Positions 33,061 through 44,771 of a DNA stretch of 64,000 bases are shown piece after piece. The notes under the pieces are model-generated. The model saw only the letters and a program-made list of their open reading frames with translations, made no database searches and was not told the DNA's origin. The translations under genes were made by a program, and so were the position numbers. The DNA comes from Gnetum montanum (Eukaryota > Streptophyta > Gnetopsida > Gnetales > Gnetaceae): the NCBI GenBank assembly GCA_015680685.1, contig MNCI01008966.1:1-64000 (forward strand). Reading direction: 5' to 3'. Position 1 is the first letter of the stretch, and the number at the start of each line of letters is the position of its first letter.

Positions 33061-34620
33061 AGGCAACTATTGATAACAATTCCACCAACAAGCATACTAT
33101 CTGAGTGGAGTGTTGCCTCAACCTCAGGAGTAGTACCAATAGTGGAAACACCCATAGTCATGGAGGATGTGACCCCCAAGACAATAGTATCCTTATGGCT
33201 AACGTAATCCTATGGTTATTACATTCAATAGCCAGTCTCTCCATGTGAATTTTCTAGTCACAATTCCTTCCCACACCACTACTACCCTCTAGAGTACTAT
33301 AAAGTGCCTTCTCCAATAGGGGAGACCACATTTCCCTTTATCCTCCTCAACACCCATCCACTCTTGCACCACCATCATCAATACCTCTACCACCTATTCC
33401 ATTCATGTAGGATGAAATACCTATCTAGCCATAGTAAAGAAATACCACAAGGTCAGTAAACTTGTAGTCGACTCCTTAGTTGAGTGGTCTTGAACCCAAG
33501 CCTTACAAGAGGTCATTCTTCAAAACCAATAGTCCCACAAAGCCCTCGTAAACACTTGTGGCTGCCAAACCTGCTAACTTAACCTCTAAAATTCCTATCG
33601 AGCAACCTTCAAACTAAAGTACTCCACAATTGCACATTGTTATGTTGACCCACATTGTCATAGATTGGATTAAGGTTGGTCATCTTCCCAAGAAAATACT
33701 TGATCCTAGGATTCCTCTTATTTCTTATAAATCACTAGAAATGAACCATGTAAGGCTCTTTTGGATTCAAGTTCTAGAGTCAACTTGATTTCACAAGAAA
33801 TGTACAAAACCTGGAACCTACCTCCTTTAAAAAAAGCAACATTTGACTAGAGTTGGTAGACAAATCCATCATTGTTTCTTTGGGATTGGTAGAGGACATT
33901 GTGAGCATCATTTATGGATGCTTTTATCTAGCTAATTTTTTGGTGATCCATGTGGAGAAGTGTAAAGGGGACTTCCCTATCATCATGGGAAGAGAATGGT
34001 TGAGCATCATCGATGTAAGGTTAAGGATTTGAGACCTTTCCTTGGGGATTTTCAAGGAAAATAATTTTGGCAAGATTAAGAGGAAAATAGTTCCATGCAT
34101 TGCATACAGTGACATAGGATGCCATTGCATGCAAAGACTATGAACCATCAAAGACACATCACTTCAAGCATGTAATTAGTGTGCAGAGACAATAGAAATT
34201 CAAAGGTGCATGTACAAAACATCCACTAAACAAGAGGGTACCTAGTGGTTGATAACAGAGAATGAGGCTAATTCAACAATATGCATGGGACCAGCTGAGA
34301 GTCTCACTAGCTCTCATGTTGAAAGCATGAACCAATTGGAGTAGCTCCATCACCAACGCTTTGATGCATAAAGTGAGATAAATTAGGGAGAGTTGGAGAT
34401 CCTTAAAAATTTCAAGAAATAGCCCCTTGAGTTAAAGGCTCTATTGGTAGGAATGGAATATGCATTTCTAAACAATGACAAGCTAGTAATTATCAATGCC
34501 ACACTTGCTCCTAAACAAAAAAAAAATTATGGGAAGTTGTGTACATATGATCAACAATCTTTACTTGGTCATATCATGAGCTAATAGGGGTTAATCCTTG
34601 GATATGCTTGCACAGAATCT
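33061..34620 (+). pseudogene. Protease region of element 3
   Basis: After the Pro/Gln-rich gag tail the protease reads ALLDSSSRVNLIS (33756-33795), with DSS in place of DSG, then LVDKSIIVSLGLVEDIV and IIMGREWLSIID. The linker to RT has EYAFLNNDKLVIINATLAPK. No intact frame. Confidence 0.85.
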
Positions 34621-35420
34621 ATATAGACTCCTTCTTCAAGCCAAAGAGATAGCCGCAAAGATGCTTGAACCAAAAACTCAGGCAAATCTCCAAGGAGAAG
34701 ATTGAACAGCTCCTCATGGCTAGGTTTATTTACTTCATTGCAAATAGTGAGTGGGTTAGCTCACTTGTTATTATACTAAAGAAAGGAGAAAAGTGGAGAG
34801 TTTGTATAAAATTTTGGCTGTTGAACATAACAACTTATAAAAACCATTTCCCATTGTCATTTGTGGACTAGGTGTTGGACACCATTGTGGGACATTGTTA
34901 CTATAGCTTTTTGAATGGTTATAGTGGCTATAACCAAATCTAGATAGCATCATAGAACTAGGCCAAGATAACATTCACAAGTCCCTAGGGGAGTTTTGCA
35001 TATAGGAAGATGCTCTTTGGCCTATGCAATGCTCCTGCTACATTCCAACAGTTGCTCTTAAGCATCTTCCAACAACAAATTGGTAGCGGGGTAGAAGTCT
35101 TTATGGATGACTTCTCTACCTACGAGGCTATCTTTGAGCAAGCCTTGGACAAAATTGAGGCTCTATTGGTAAAATAGCCATCTAATGGTCAAAGAGAACA
35201 TTGTCTTGGGACATTGGATTTTGAATAAAGGGATTTAGGTAGCCCTAGAAAAAGTAAGGGTCATCTAAAAAATAACCAGATAGCTAGAAATAGTGAAAGA
35301 TGTGAGGTCATTCCTTGGCCACACTAATTACTATAGGTGCTTCATTGAAAACTTCTTAAAGATTACCAAACTATTGGTGAAACTTACAAAGAAATATGTA
35401 CCATTTATTTGGACCAAGGA
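34621..35420 (+). pseudogene. Reverse transcriptase of element 3
   Basis: An open piece at 34665-34871 gives MNQKLRQISKEKIEQLLMAR, FIYFIANSEWVSSLVIILKK and WRVCIKFWLLNITTYKNHFP. It continues with YSFLNGYSGYNQI, MLFGLCNAPATFQQLLLSIF and VFMDDFSTYE, with both catalytic Asp residues kept. FLGHTNYYRCFIENFLKIT and KKYVPFIWTKE follow, leading into RNase H. Confidence 0.9.
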
Positions 35421-35880
35421 ATGTGAGAACACATTCCAACAGTTAAACCAAAAACTTGTATAAACTCCAATTCTATGAGCACCAAATTGGTCACAGCCAT
35501 TCCACATCATGATAGATGCATCCAATTATGCTTTGGGAGTCGTGCTTACACAAATCAATGATCAGAAATGTCCATACTACATCCATAGTGCAAGCAAAAG
35601 CATTATGGATGCATAACTGAACTACACCACTACTGAAAAGGAACTTATGGTAGTGGTGTACACCTTAGAAAAATTCAGGCACTATGTGTTTGGATACAAA
35701 GTTTTTATGCACACTACCCACAGTGCCATCCAATTCCTAATGAATAAGCCAATGATAAGCCCCCATGTCAAACGGTGACTAGTGATCCTCTAGGAGTTTG
35801 ATTTAACGATGGTTGACTAAAAGGGAACCAAGAATGTGGTGGCTAATCACTTATATTAGTTAAGATGGGATAGTAAAGAG
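35421..35880 (+). pseudogene. RNase H domain of element 3
   Basis: IMIDASNYALGVVLTQIND keeps the first catalytic Asp. CPYYIHSASKSIMDA, NYTTTEKELMVVVYTLEKF, HTTHSAIQFLMNKPM and GTKNVVANHL follow. This is the block missing from element 1. Confidence 0.9.
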
Positions 35881-37240
35881 GATGAGGATCCACTATCTAA
35901 TCAATTTCTTGATGAAATTCTCTTTGTTGGTGCTATTAATGCTCAAAATCCCAAGGAAACAAATTAGTATGATCACATCCTCTCCTATCTACTCACACAG
36001 AAGATGCCACAAGAATGTGATATCAAGAAGAAATAACAATTTCTTCATCAAGCTAAGCATTTGATTGAAATCAAAGGCAACCTCTACAAGATTTACATAG
36101 ATGACCAAGTATGATGGTGTGTCCCCAATAGAGATCAACTTTAAGTCCTCTAGGATGCACATGTGGGGACAACTATGCTAGAAGGAGGATGGCCATTAAG
36201 ATCCTCATGGTGGGGTATTATTGGCCCACAATCCTCAAGGATGGCCATCACTTCTTCTATTTCTATGATAGGTGCAAACATGATGGAGGGATGATCGCAT
36301 TAATAAAAGAGCCTCAATAATGAATCCAATCACTTGAGCCTTTTGATCTTTTGGGGATTGACTTCATGGGACCCATCATGTCAAATGGAAAGGCATACAT
36401 CATCATAGTAGTTGATTATTGCACCAAATGTGCTAAAGGAACTACCGTTAGCAACTATTCATCTTATATGGTGGCATGATTTGTACAACAAAATGTTGTA
36501 AACAAGTTTAGTGTCCCATAGGCACTAATTTCAGATAATGAAACACACTTTACTGGTGTCACTTTTTGAAAGTTCATGCAATGCTTAGGAGATGAACATA
36601 AACTAACAAATTCATATCACCCCCAAGATAATGGTGAAGCTGAGGTGACCAATAGGGAAATCACCAAAATACTAACATGTATAGTTAGTAAATATATGAA
36701 GGACTAGAGTAGTAAACTCAACAATGCTCTTTGGGTGTATTCTTTAACATGGAAACTTCCTATTGTGTATTCTCTCTATGAGTTAGTGTATGGGAAACTT
36801 CCAACAATTCCCATTCAAACCACACTCCATACACTTTCAATGGTCTATGACCTTGACCTAGACCTAAGTCTAGCCTAGAGATAAAGACTAATGAATCTCA
36901 ACATGCTAAACAAGAATAGATTAGTGGCCCTATCATTGAATGAAGTGCACAAGGCACATAGAAAGCAATGCCATGACCTTAGAATAGGGAAAGTAAAGTT
37001 TCAACTAGGAGATAAGGTGCTCTATTAGAACCCCATGCATGTACCTCAATGTACAAAATTTCAAATGTTATGGAAGGGCTCTTACATTATGCATGAAACT
37101 TTTCCATCTAGGGCCATGATGATCTACCATCCTTCTAGCCTGAATAAGAAATTATTAGTCAACATCCAATAACTTAAACCTTTCCTAGAGATAAGAACAA
37201 CTTGTGGGAACAATGAATTAATTGATGGCCAAGCATGCTC
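35881..37240 (+). pseudogene. Integrase of element 3
   Basis: A leader and decayed zinc finger (CKHDGGM) precede the core LGIDFMGPIMSNGKAYIII (first Asp), ISDNETHFTG (second Asp) and NGEAEVTNREITKIL (Glu), so all three catalytic residues are kept. The C-terminal part reads DKVLY, QMLWKGSYIMHETF and KKLLVNIQ. Stops and frameshifts interrupt it. It ends at CAGTCATGGGGGAGATGGCC (37249-37268). Confidence 0.9.
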
Positions 37241-38690
37241 AATCTTTCAGATCTCTCCCTTCCAACTCAGTCATGGGGGAGATGGCCATCCATGTTAACA
37301 TCCATTAAGTGGCTCCTCATTTTTTCAACTTTTTTTGTTTTACATCATTTTTCATGCATTTTTTTGAATATTTTGCAATTTCTTTTATATTTTTCTTTAT
37401 TTAGATTTTCTTACATGTATTTTTCTTCTTTATTTTCATTAAGACTTTTGGTGCCAAATACAACTACTAATTGATGGTGGTTAATTGAATTATATTGTTT
37501 AAATTGATTACTTAATGACTAGATTTCATCATTGAATTTTAACATTGATTAATGGAACATTGGCTTTCTCATAATATTAGGCAATGAGCTCATGTCATCC
37601 ATCCATTCCACTAACTCCATGGTGTTCTTTTATTTTGAAAGCATGCAGTCCTTTCTTAATAACAACTTTTAAAGAACTTGTGACCTTTGTACTTTCTAGA
37701 CTTGGAACGAATCAAGTGGAATTGACAAGGATGTGGCTTTAAGAGGACTTGTTACCTTTTGTACCTACCTCCAATCTAGAGTTTTATGGATATTCTCATT
37801 GATTCCTCATCATTCCTAACATTGACCAATAATAAGAAGCAATGTCTTTGCATGATGTGGTTTCCATGAAAAAAAACATGGGAATTCAAAGCACATCCCT
37901 TAGATGAAATAATGGGCTCTAAGCACTAGTTATGGGATTAGAAAGACATGTTACCCATGCTTGAAGGCACCCCTCTACCTAAGGTCCTCTTCACTTCTTG
38001 CTTCTCTTTTATTCTTTATTGGGAATGGTGCATGATCTTTGGGGATGTTCATAAGCTCTATGTCGTTAAATGGTCTCAATGTGCCAATGCAAAGTTAGTG
38101 GCAATGGATGGTCTTGATTCTAACTCTGGATGGAACAATATCATTTCACCTTAATCATAAACTCCATAAAGAACTTCATGTGATCATAATATAAGACTCC
38201 ATTCCATCCTCTCTCTCATCAATAATTCTATCCACCTACCACCTCACTGCCTCCTATCATGATTAATCAATGTGTCCATTTTGGTATGTTTTAATTATTT
38301 GGTGGTTTCTTAGGTGATTTGTTTTTTAACAATTCATGGCTATTAATCATCCTTTGGATCAACAAACTCCTTAGTATGAGGGTATGCAAGGGCATTAAAG
38401 ACATGGGCCTGCTATCAGGATGACCCACTTCCATACTCTTTGGTCTAGGTAGTTAAATTTCTTATCCTATCATTATTTTTCCTTCAAACCATTTCTTTTC
38501 ACCTTAGAACATCCAATTTTTGTAATCCTTAACAATCAAATCCCATCCAAATTTCCTTTTCCCAACTAAATTTTAAGCCCTCTTCACTGCTTGTCCTTAT
38601 TCTAGGCTTTCCTAGCTCCCTCTAGACTTCAATTTCATCGAAAAACTCTTTTCCCATACTTTTTTAATGTGAAATTTTCTCTTTTTTTTT
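37241..38690 (+). other. Conserved noncoding spacer of element 3
   Basis: It starts with the AGTCATGGGGGAGATGG motif, then a T-rich tract (37318-37440). Conserved blocks follow: TGGCTTTAAGAGGACTTGT (37734), GTCTTTGCATGATGTGGTTT (37844), AGTTATGGGATTAGAAAGAC (37928), ACCTAAGGTCCTCTTCACTT (37977). These match the other elements' spacers in order. A small open frame at 37948-38154 is not conserved. Confidence 0.75.
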
Positions 38691-38694
38691 CAAT

Positions 38695-39200
38695 TATGTT
38701 GGTGCATCCTCATCGACGGAGCCTGATGCGTCGATGCATCCCTGTTGATGCATGGGAAAAATAGTATAAATATGGGACAACACTTAGTGAAATTTTCACA
38801 TTTTCTTCATAACACACATGGAATTTTTGTAATTTTCAAAGCCCAGAACCTTCTCAAAGCCATAACTTTCAAACCCCTTATCCAAACCCACTCGTTCTTC
38901 AACCCTTATGCTACCAAAGATGAGCTTTATGTTGTCGAGGTTACAAATCTATAGTTTATGATAGAATTTTTTTTTGAAATTTTTCTAAATCCTCAAGGTT
39001 TAACTAATAAAATAGTATTAAAATCATATCTATACTAAGTTAAACCTCATCAATAAACTTAGGTAGCTAAATGAATAAAATAATTAATCTACCATGATCA
39101 CAACTAACCTAAGTGTAACATACCCAAAAGAAGAAAGGTATTAAGAACATTAGAAGTTACACATCAATACACTAATCCTTGGTTATGTTTGTGATCATAG
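38695..39200 (+). promoter_or_regulatory. Internal LTR-like promoter, leader and candidate intron
   Basis: CATCGACGG, GATGCGTCGATGCATC and GTTGATGCATG (38711-38753) precede TAGTATAAATATGGG (38763). The LTR promoter has the same kind of CATCGAC/GATGCAT repeats before TATATAAATG. The leader aligns with that of element 2. A candidate donor CTCAAG|GTTTAACTAAT (38998) and acceptor GTGATCATAG|ATG (39200) frame a 203-nt AT-rich intron ending at the start codon. Promoter and intron activity are inferred. Confidence 0.55.
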
Positions 39201-42012
39201 ATGACACCAAATAGGGGAACACAAGATGACCATTCCAACCAAGGGAGAAGTGGCCAAGAAGAGGAAGGGGCTAGTGGCTGCAATAGCCCTAGGAAGAAGA
39301 GGTTGAAACCCATCTAAAGGAACCTTTTGAGAGGAGCTCGAAGTAGAATCTATCCATCAAATTTCCATAATAGAGATAGGCTAGTCAAAGCATGATGAGG
39401 TGCCAAGGCCTAGGGCTAATTTGGAGGTCATATTGACCAAGGCATACCTTGAAAGAATTCATTCTAAGGAGGTCCAAAGTTTAGTTTTCTAGGAACTTAA
39501 CTTTGGTCCTTTCTTGGAGCTGGTGCTAGAGGAAGTACACACATAATTGAAAGGGTCTCCCATGTGGCCCATTCTCTCTTCTTATGGATAATAATACATG
39601 GGAGAAACCTATCTCTTTTAAAATAAATAGCAGGAAAATGCCAAAATGAAGAGAAAGGACATAAGCATCTCCTATTTGGCTGAGGCCATTGCAAAGGCCC
39701 TCAAACTACTTGACATAGGGGTAATGTTGGCAAAAATTTTCTTGCAAAATAGACCCTAATTCTAAAAAAGAATAAGTTTAACGATGTTATGGGGTGGATC
39801 ATAAGAAGTATGGTGCACTCACCAAGGTTGAGAGAGTCTACTTCAAGATTGCAGCCTACCACCTAACCCAATGGTGAGGCCCAGTAAGGTCACTACCTTC
39901 TCCTCCTATGTGTGCACCACTCTAAGTGGTAAATTCCCTATCAACATCCCTTAGCTCATCTTCCTTGAAATTGAGAAGCATTTTAAATAGAATGAGTGAG
40001 AGAGGAAGATACTCTCCTTCTTATGCCTAATTTGCAAACTTTGCAAAAGGGAAGAAATAGCCTGATACACCAATGACACACTCTATCATGCTCCTACTAC
40101 ATCTTGGCAAGAGATTATGAAAGACAAGGTAGCTACCAAGCTACTAGAAAAGGAGTGGCCACCACCACCACTTGCTAGATAGACAACACTAGAGGCCTGC
40201 ATAGTTGTGGAACACATGAGAAAAATTCACGAATAGCTGTTGCAACAACAATACGAAAAGGTAAGTGGTGGAGAACCATCTATCTACTGACTAGTGTTGA
40301 GTCATCTCAACAATGTAACCAAAATAATAATTAGGTTAGAGGATACTGCCCTACTGGTTTTGACTAAATGCATGTAGGCATCCAAAATATTACGATGTCC
40401 ATCACTAGGCAACAAGAGTTCCTAGAAATTTCTAGAATGCTGCAACTTTCTTGGTGCTCCTAGAGAAGGGTGATGGGGCTACTATCCTAGTGATGTAGCA
40501 TCACAGGTAGGAAACAATGATGGAGCTAGTGGTTGATCGAGTGGTAGAAGTACTCAACACTCCTATGGAAACCATGCTAGACATAGCTACACTCAAAGAT
40601 GTGCAAAATTCCATAGGAGCGGGAAGTGGGAGACTTAGTGTCACTATACATGAGGAGGTATTGGATCAACTAGTGAGAACCAAGCAACCACTTCTAGAGA
40701 TCTTTGATCTCCCAAAAGAGATCACTGCAACCCAATCAAATTTGTTGAAGACTAAGGGTATGCTCATCATTACAAATTCCCAACTCAAGGTAGCCACCAG
40801 CAAGAACCATTGGTTGGTTGCCAAGGTTGCAAAATTAAAAATCCCACTTGCCAATCCTGCCATTCGTAGCCAAGACATGAAGTTTTCTTATAGCTTCAAA
40901 ACAAACTTAAAGAGGCTAGCAATGCTAAGGAAATGGCAGTCTTTAACACATCCTTATTGGAAGCCCTTACTATCAACACTGATAAGGCATTAGTGTAAGT
41001 TGGCAAGGAGAACTTGGTCCTTACCAAAGGCCTCCATCAGCTGCATAATGTCGAGAAGCAAAAAGATCATATGGTCGAATTTGTGAGGTAGCAGTAAGAG
41101 CAACTCACCAAGGTAAACTTGGATCTAAGGAGGTTGACAGCAAAGAATAGAAATCTATTTATGAAGGAAGTTTGGGCTCTTCACCAAAAAATGACCATTG
41201 AGGTAGCCACTTGAAAAAATAAGGCTATGAAATTCAAAAGAGTTAAAAATAATTATAGGAACCAAGTGGGGCTCTTCAAGGAGGTGAATGAAAAATAAAT
41301 TCAACTAGCCAAGGCAAAGATGAATGAGGACCTCTAGAAGCTCTAGTAAAGAGGTGATGTATGGTAGTTGATCTTTGACAACCTGAATGCCTACAAAAAA
41401 GTGGAGATCCACTTGAAGAAGTTGGAAATAGAAGAAAAAACAAAATACATGGAGCTCACCAACCTCCAATATGCAAACTTAGCATTGCTAATAGTAGGAA
41501 GATTAAGGTCTAAACTAGAAAAGTAGGTGGCTAGCTCATACCTCCTCTATGAGGCCAAATTCAAGCATCATAAAGATACCAAACAAAATTTGGAAACAAC
41601 CAACACTGAGCTTGAAGTTCACAAGAGTCATTGCACAGATCAATGAGTGGCTACTAAGAACTTGACCAAAATGATGAATGACTACCACAAATTGTAGAAC
41701 CTAGTAAATACATTTGATGTTGAATGTAAACAATTTGCAGCATGGATTGTCAATGTCAAGGAGTTGTTCCTTGTAATGCATTTTCTATGGGATGTCCCCA
41801 TACTAGCCCATATAAGCAAAGCCACATGGATAGTGTATGATACATGGAGTAAGAAGGAGAAGATGAAAGCATTACTGGATGCTTTTTGTCTTCCACCATA
41901 AGTAACAATTGCAGCAAGATAGCCTCAGCCTCAACCATTACCACCACAAGCATTGAAGCCTAGTGAAGATCCTTCAGCACCTCATGAGCCTCCACCTCCT
42001 AGTAATGTTTGA
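39201..42012 (+). pseudogene. Extra ORF in env position, element 3
   Basis: The start is the ATG at 39201, and the stop after EPPPPSNV at 42010-42012 gives about 937 codons. The N-terminus is basic (MTPNRGTQDDHSNQGRSGQ, later PRKKRLKPI). A globular half has ELNFGPFLELVLEEVHT and ISISYLAEAIAKALKLLDIG. An open piece (40517-40993) reads EEVLDQLVRTKQPLLEIFDL, TATQSNLLKTKGMLIITNSQ. From about 41000 to 41750 the reading is rich in K, E, L and Q, in a coiled-coil style, then SKKEKMKALLDAFCLPP. No transmembrane span or signal peptide is evident. I do not recognise the family. Its place downstream of integrase matches the env-like gene of Athila, but the content does not obviously fit. Confidence 0.72.
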
Positions 42013-42256
42013 TCTTGATTTCATCTTCAACAACCATAGGGTTCCTGCCATCCATTTTTGTAAGGGTATCCAATTTTGTTATTTAGGAAATCCATTTTTG
42101 TAATTTTTGAAATTTTTGTAATTCTGTATAATTTGGCACTTAGAGTCAGTTAATTAGAGTCAATTAGTCAGCAATCTCATACCTTTTCTATTTTGTAAGA
42201 AGCTCAATCATACTTTTGTTCACTCAAGGTCAATTTTTCACTCAGTCATAGCAGGA
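42013..42256 (+). other. 3' untranslated region and polypurine position of element 3
   Basis: No gene. It contains TTTTTGTAA-type repeats. The expected polypurine site before the LTR is reduced to AGCAGGA (42250-42256). Confidence 0.5.
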
Positions 42257-43087
42257 TGATGAGTCATTTAATTAGCTACATCAACGGGCATGCATCAACA
42301 TAGCCCTATCGACGCATGATTTGATGCATTAATGTAGTGTCTAGTCTTGCTGATATAAATGTGTGTACCCACCACATTGATGGCATGTTAAGTTAGTAGC
42401 CTGGCCAAACTCTTATAGTTTTTCAAGTCTCGAGTTAGAATATTTTTTGAGTTCCCATAATAAGACTTCAAGGATTATATGAATCCTTATTTGATCATCA
42501 TTGTACTTGAACACTTTGATGTGATGACAATAAAGATGAGTTTTTTAGAACTCCTTGTAGCACTTAAGAATATATTAATGTTTTCTTTCATGCACTTTAT
42601 TATTCATGCATTTTACACTCTTGTCCTTAGTTAATTAATACACTTAAGTACAACCACTTTGAACATATCTCTTAAAGCTTGGTATTTCCAATAATGGCTA
42701 TCTATTAAGCCCATCGATAGACACTTGGTAACCTAGTAGCGTTAGAGTGAGTTCAAAATGCAAACAAAAAGTGGGCCCAAATGTTTATGTCAACCTAGTT
42801 AGACTAAGTTATTAGATAGTTAAATAGTTGATTTCTAATTAATTCTCTTGATTTCATACATAGATTAAATTTAATAAAATATAAATATAAATCATGTGCC
42901 TTATCTTACACTTAACCATACAACTGAGCTTACACAAGTGAAGTTAAGAAGATAACAATCATAACTCTCACAACACTATCTTTGCCCATTAGTGCGTTTA
43001 GGGGCTAAGTCCAACAAATTCGATCAGATTGCTGGTGAACAATTGTGATTCATATGGTTGAGTGGAGGGACTACTTGCTGCTCATCA
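42257..43087 (+). repeat. Element 3 3' LTR
   Basis: 831 bp, TGATGAG to CTCATCA. It has GATATAAATG (TATA) near 42352 and AATAAAGATGAG near 42528, as in the 5' LTR. Confidence 0.9.
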
Positions 43088-44088
43088 ATTGGCATGATCT
43101 ACTACTCATAGAGAAATTTGACACATTAAATTCAGCCATGGAGCAAGGATTAAATAAATATGGGAAAACTAGTAATTTTATATTGTTATATAAAAGAAGG
43201 ATAAAAATAATTTGAATAATTATTGAACGATTATTGTGAGTAATGTTTTCCTAAGTTGCTAGGTACTCTAGTAGTAAAGAGAATCCATACTTAGGCTGAA
43301 GTTAACCAGGTTAAGGCAAAATATTAAGTAGGTTTAAGATAAGATCATTTTGCTATTAATTACTTAGTTACTCTTAGACATTACATGGAGTTTGCAAAAA
43401 TGCCTAATAAAAAAGTTTTTATTTGTTTTATTGATTTTGCAAAAGCATATGATTTAGTTATCTGTAAAAAAATGATGGTTGCAAATACATAAAATTAGCA
43501 TCCCTTCAAGTTTGATTGCAACAACTCTAAGATTGTATGAGGAAGTAATATTGAAATTACAAACAACAATTCAAAGAAAAAAATTTTAATTCTAGAAAAA
43601 ATTGGAGTTAAGCAAGGTTTTCCACTTTCTGCAACTCTCTTTCTTATCTTTATTGATGAAATGCAACAATGGTTATGCAACAAGTAAGATAGTCATGTTA
43701 TCAAAAATGGCTCCCAAGTAGTGAATCTTCTTTTATATGTAGATGATGTTGCCTTGATTTTCATTATTGCAGAAGGTATGCAAAATATGTTGCAAATGCT
43801 ATAAAATTATTATCATTCATCTAGTCTTTAAGTGAATGTAAATAAAACCAAATTGATGATCTGGGATACAAGAACTAATTGTTATAACTTCCATCTTAGA
43901 GGTACCAATGTGCAAATAGTAGATTTCTTTAAATATTTGGGTCTCATTTATCTGAATAATTACATGTTGAAAAAGTGCATCAAATTAAAAATAGTAGGAG
44001 ATTTCAAGACTATGTATGCTTTTAAAAGTAACTGCAAAGATTTAGGCCTCTGGGCTTGGAAGGTTAGAAAACAAAATTTTTAAACTAT
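43088..44088 (+). pseudogene. LINE reverse transcriptase fragment
   Basis: In mixed frames: KVFICFIDFAKAYDLV (43418), KIGVKQGFPLSATLFLIFID (43600), LLLYVDDVALIF (43727-43760; YVDD intact), VNVNKTKLMIWDTR, VDFFKYLGLIYL and LGLWAWKVRKQNF (44050). These are RT blocks of a LINE in order. Left of it is element 3, right of it the 5' LTR of element 5, so this LINE has been hit twice. Confidence 0.85.
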
Positions 44089-44755
44089 TGATAAAATCCA
44101 TTAAGTTAAATGATGTAATATCATAGCTATGCTTACATCATTGTAGATACAATGTAGTGGGCCTTGTTCATGACTATAAATACTAATCCATTGTTGCATC
44201 ATTGGAAAAATTTTCCATGAGTTACACTTAGATTTAGACTTAGAAGTGAATACCCCTAGTGTGGTAACTAACAGTTGTCCAAAGTCTTTATACAAGTGGA
44301 TTATACCTAGACATAATTCATGACCAACAATAAAGATCGAGATTATTTCTTACCATTGTAGCATCTCACTTAGTTTACTTTTATTTTCTAATATGTTTAC
44401 TTTGATTCTATTCTTTACATTTTCTAAATATTTTACTTTTCTAATGTCCATTAGTAAGGTGGAATAAGTACAATTGGTTTTGAGCATTAAGTGCAATCAT
44501 TTGGTAACCCAATAGTAACTTCACTTAATTCACTCAGTAGTGAATTCAATTGGTAATTTTGGTAATGATTACATGAGCCAAGGCATGTACAGGAAGCTAA
44601 GAATGGATGCTTATCAACATGAGCTAGGATAGGTTACATTTCTATTGTCATTTAGAATTAGACTTTATTCTCACTTTTATTATGAAAACACTTAGGATTT
44701 ACTTGAGTTCATAACATCATGATATAATATACCTCACTTAGGATTCACTTGAGCC
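44089..44755 (+). repeat. Element 5 5' LTR, truncated
   Basis: It begins TGATAAAATCC and matches the 3' copy to about ATACCTCACT (44734). A second stretch ACTTAGGATTCACTTGAGCC (44734-44753) repeats LTR sequence found just upstream (44692-44715). It then joins integrase coding sequence. No primer site follows. Confidence 0.8.
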
Positions 44756-44771
44756 CACCTCGTATAGCTTG
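44756..44771 (+). pseudogene. Left end of a Tat-like integrase fragment
   Basis: ACC TCG TAT AGC TT reads TSYSL when joined to the sequence after element 4, giving TSYSLVYGSKVVL (gypsy integrase motif TPYSLVYGSEAVLP). Element 4 interrupts this motif. The last five bases (GCTTG) are the target duplication. Confidence 0.7.

Larger units (their letters stand above)
30048..43087 (+). mobile_element. Element 3: Athila-like Ty3/gypsy element, full set of domains
   Basis: LTRs at about 30048-30922 and 42257-43087 enclose, in order, primer site, gag, protease, RT, RNase H, integrase, spacer, internal promoter and extra ORF, all on the plus strand. It is the only element here in which every module is present in one uninterrupted piece (about 13.0 kb). 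Decay is heavy, and the LTRs have diverged enough that the 5' LTR start reads TAATGAG instead of TGATGAG. I found no clear 5-bp duplication (AGTAG left, ATTGG right). Confidence 0.9.

Noticed and set aside
40517-40993. Host gene for a 158-residue protein
   Set aside because: It is the longest open piece of the element 3 extra ORF and matches 15825-15514 of element 2; upstream and downstream reading continues the same ORF with stops.
39201-42012. Naming the extra ORF envelope glycoprotein
   Set aside because: Position fits an Athila env-like gene, but no signal peptide, membrane span or Cys pattern was seen, and coiled-coil-type sequence dominates.
30043-43092. Target duplication for element 3
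   Set aside because: Flanks AGTAG and ATTGG do not match; decay or rearrangement of one end is likely, so none is claimed.
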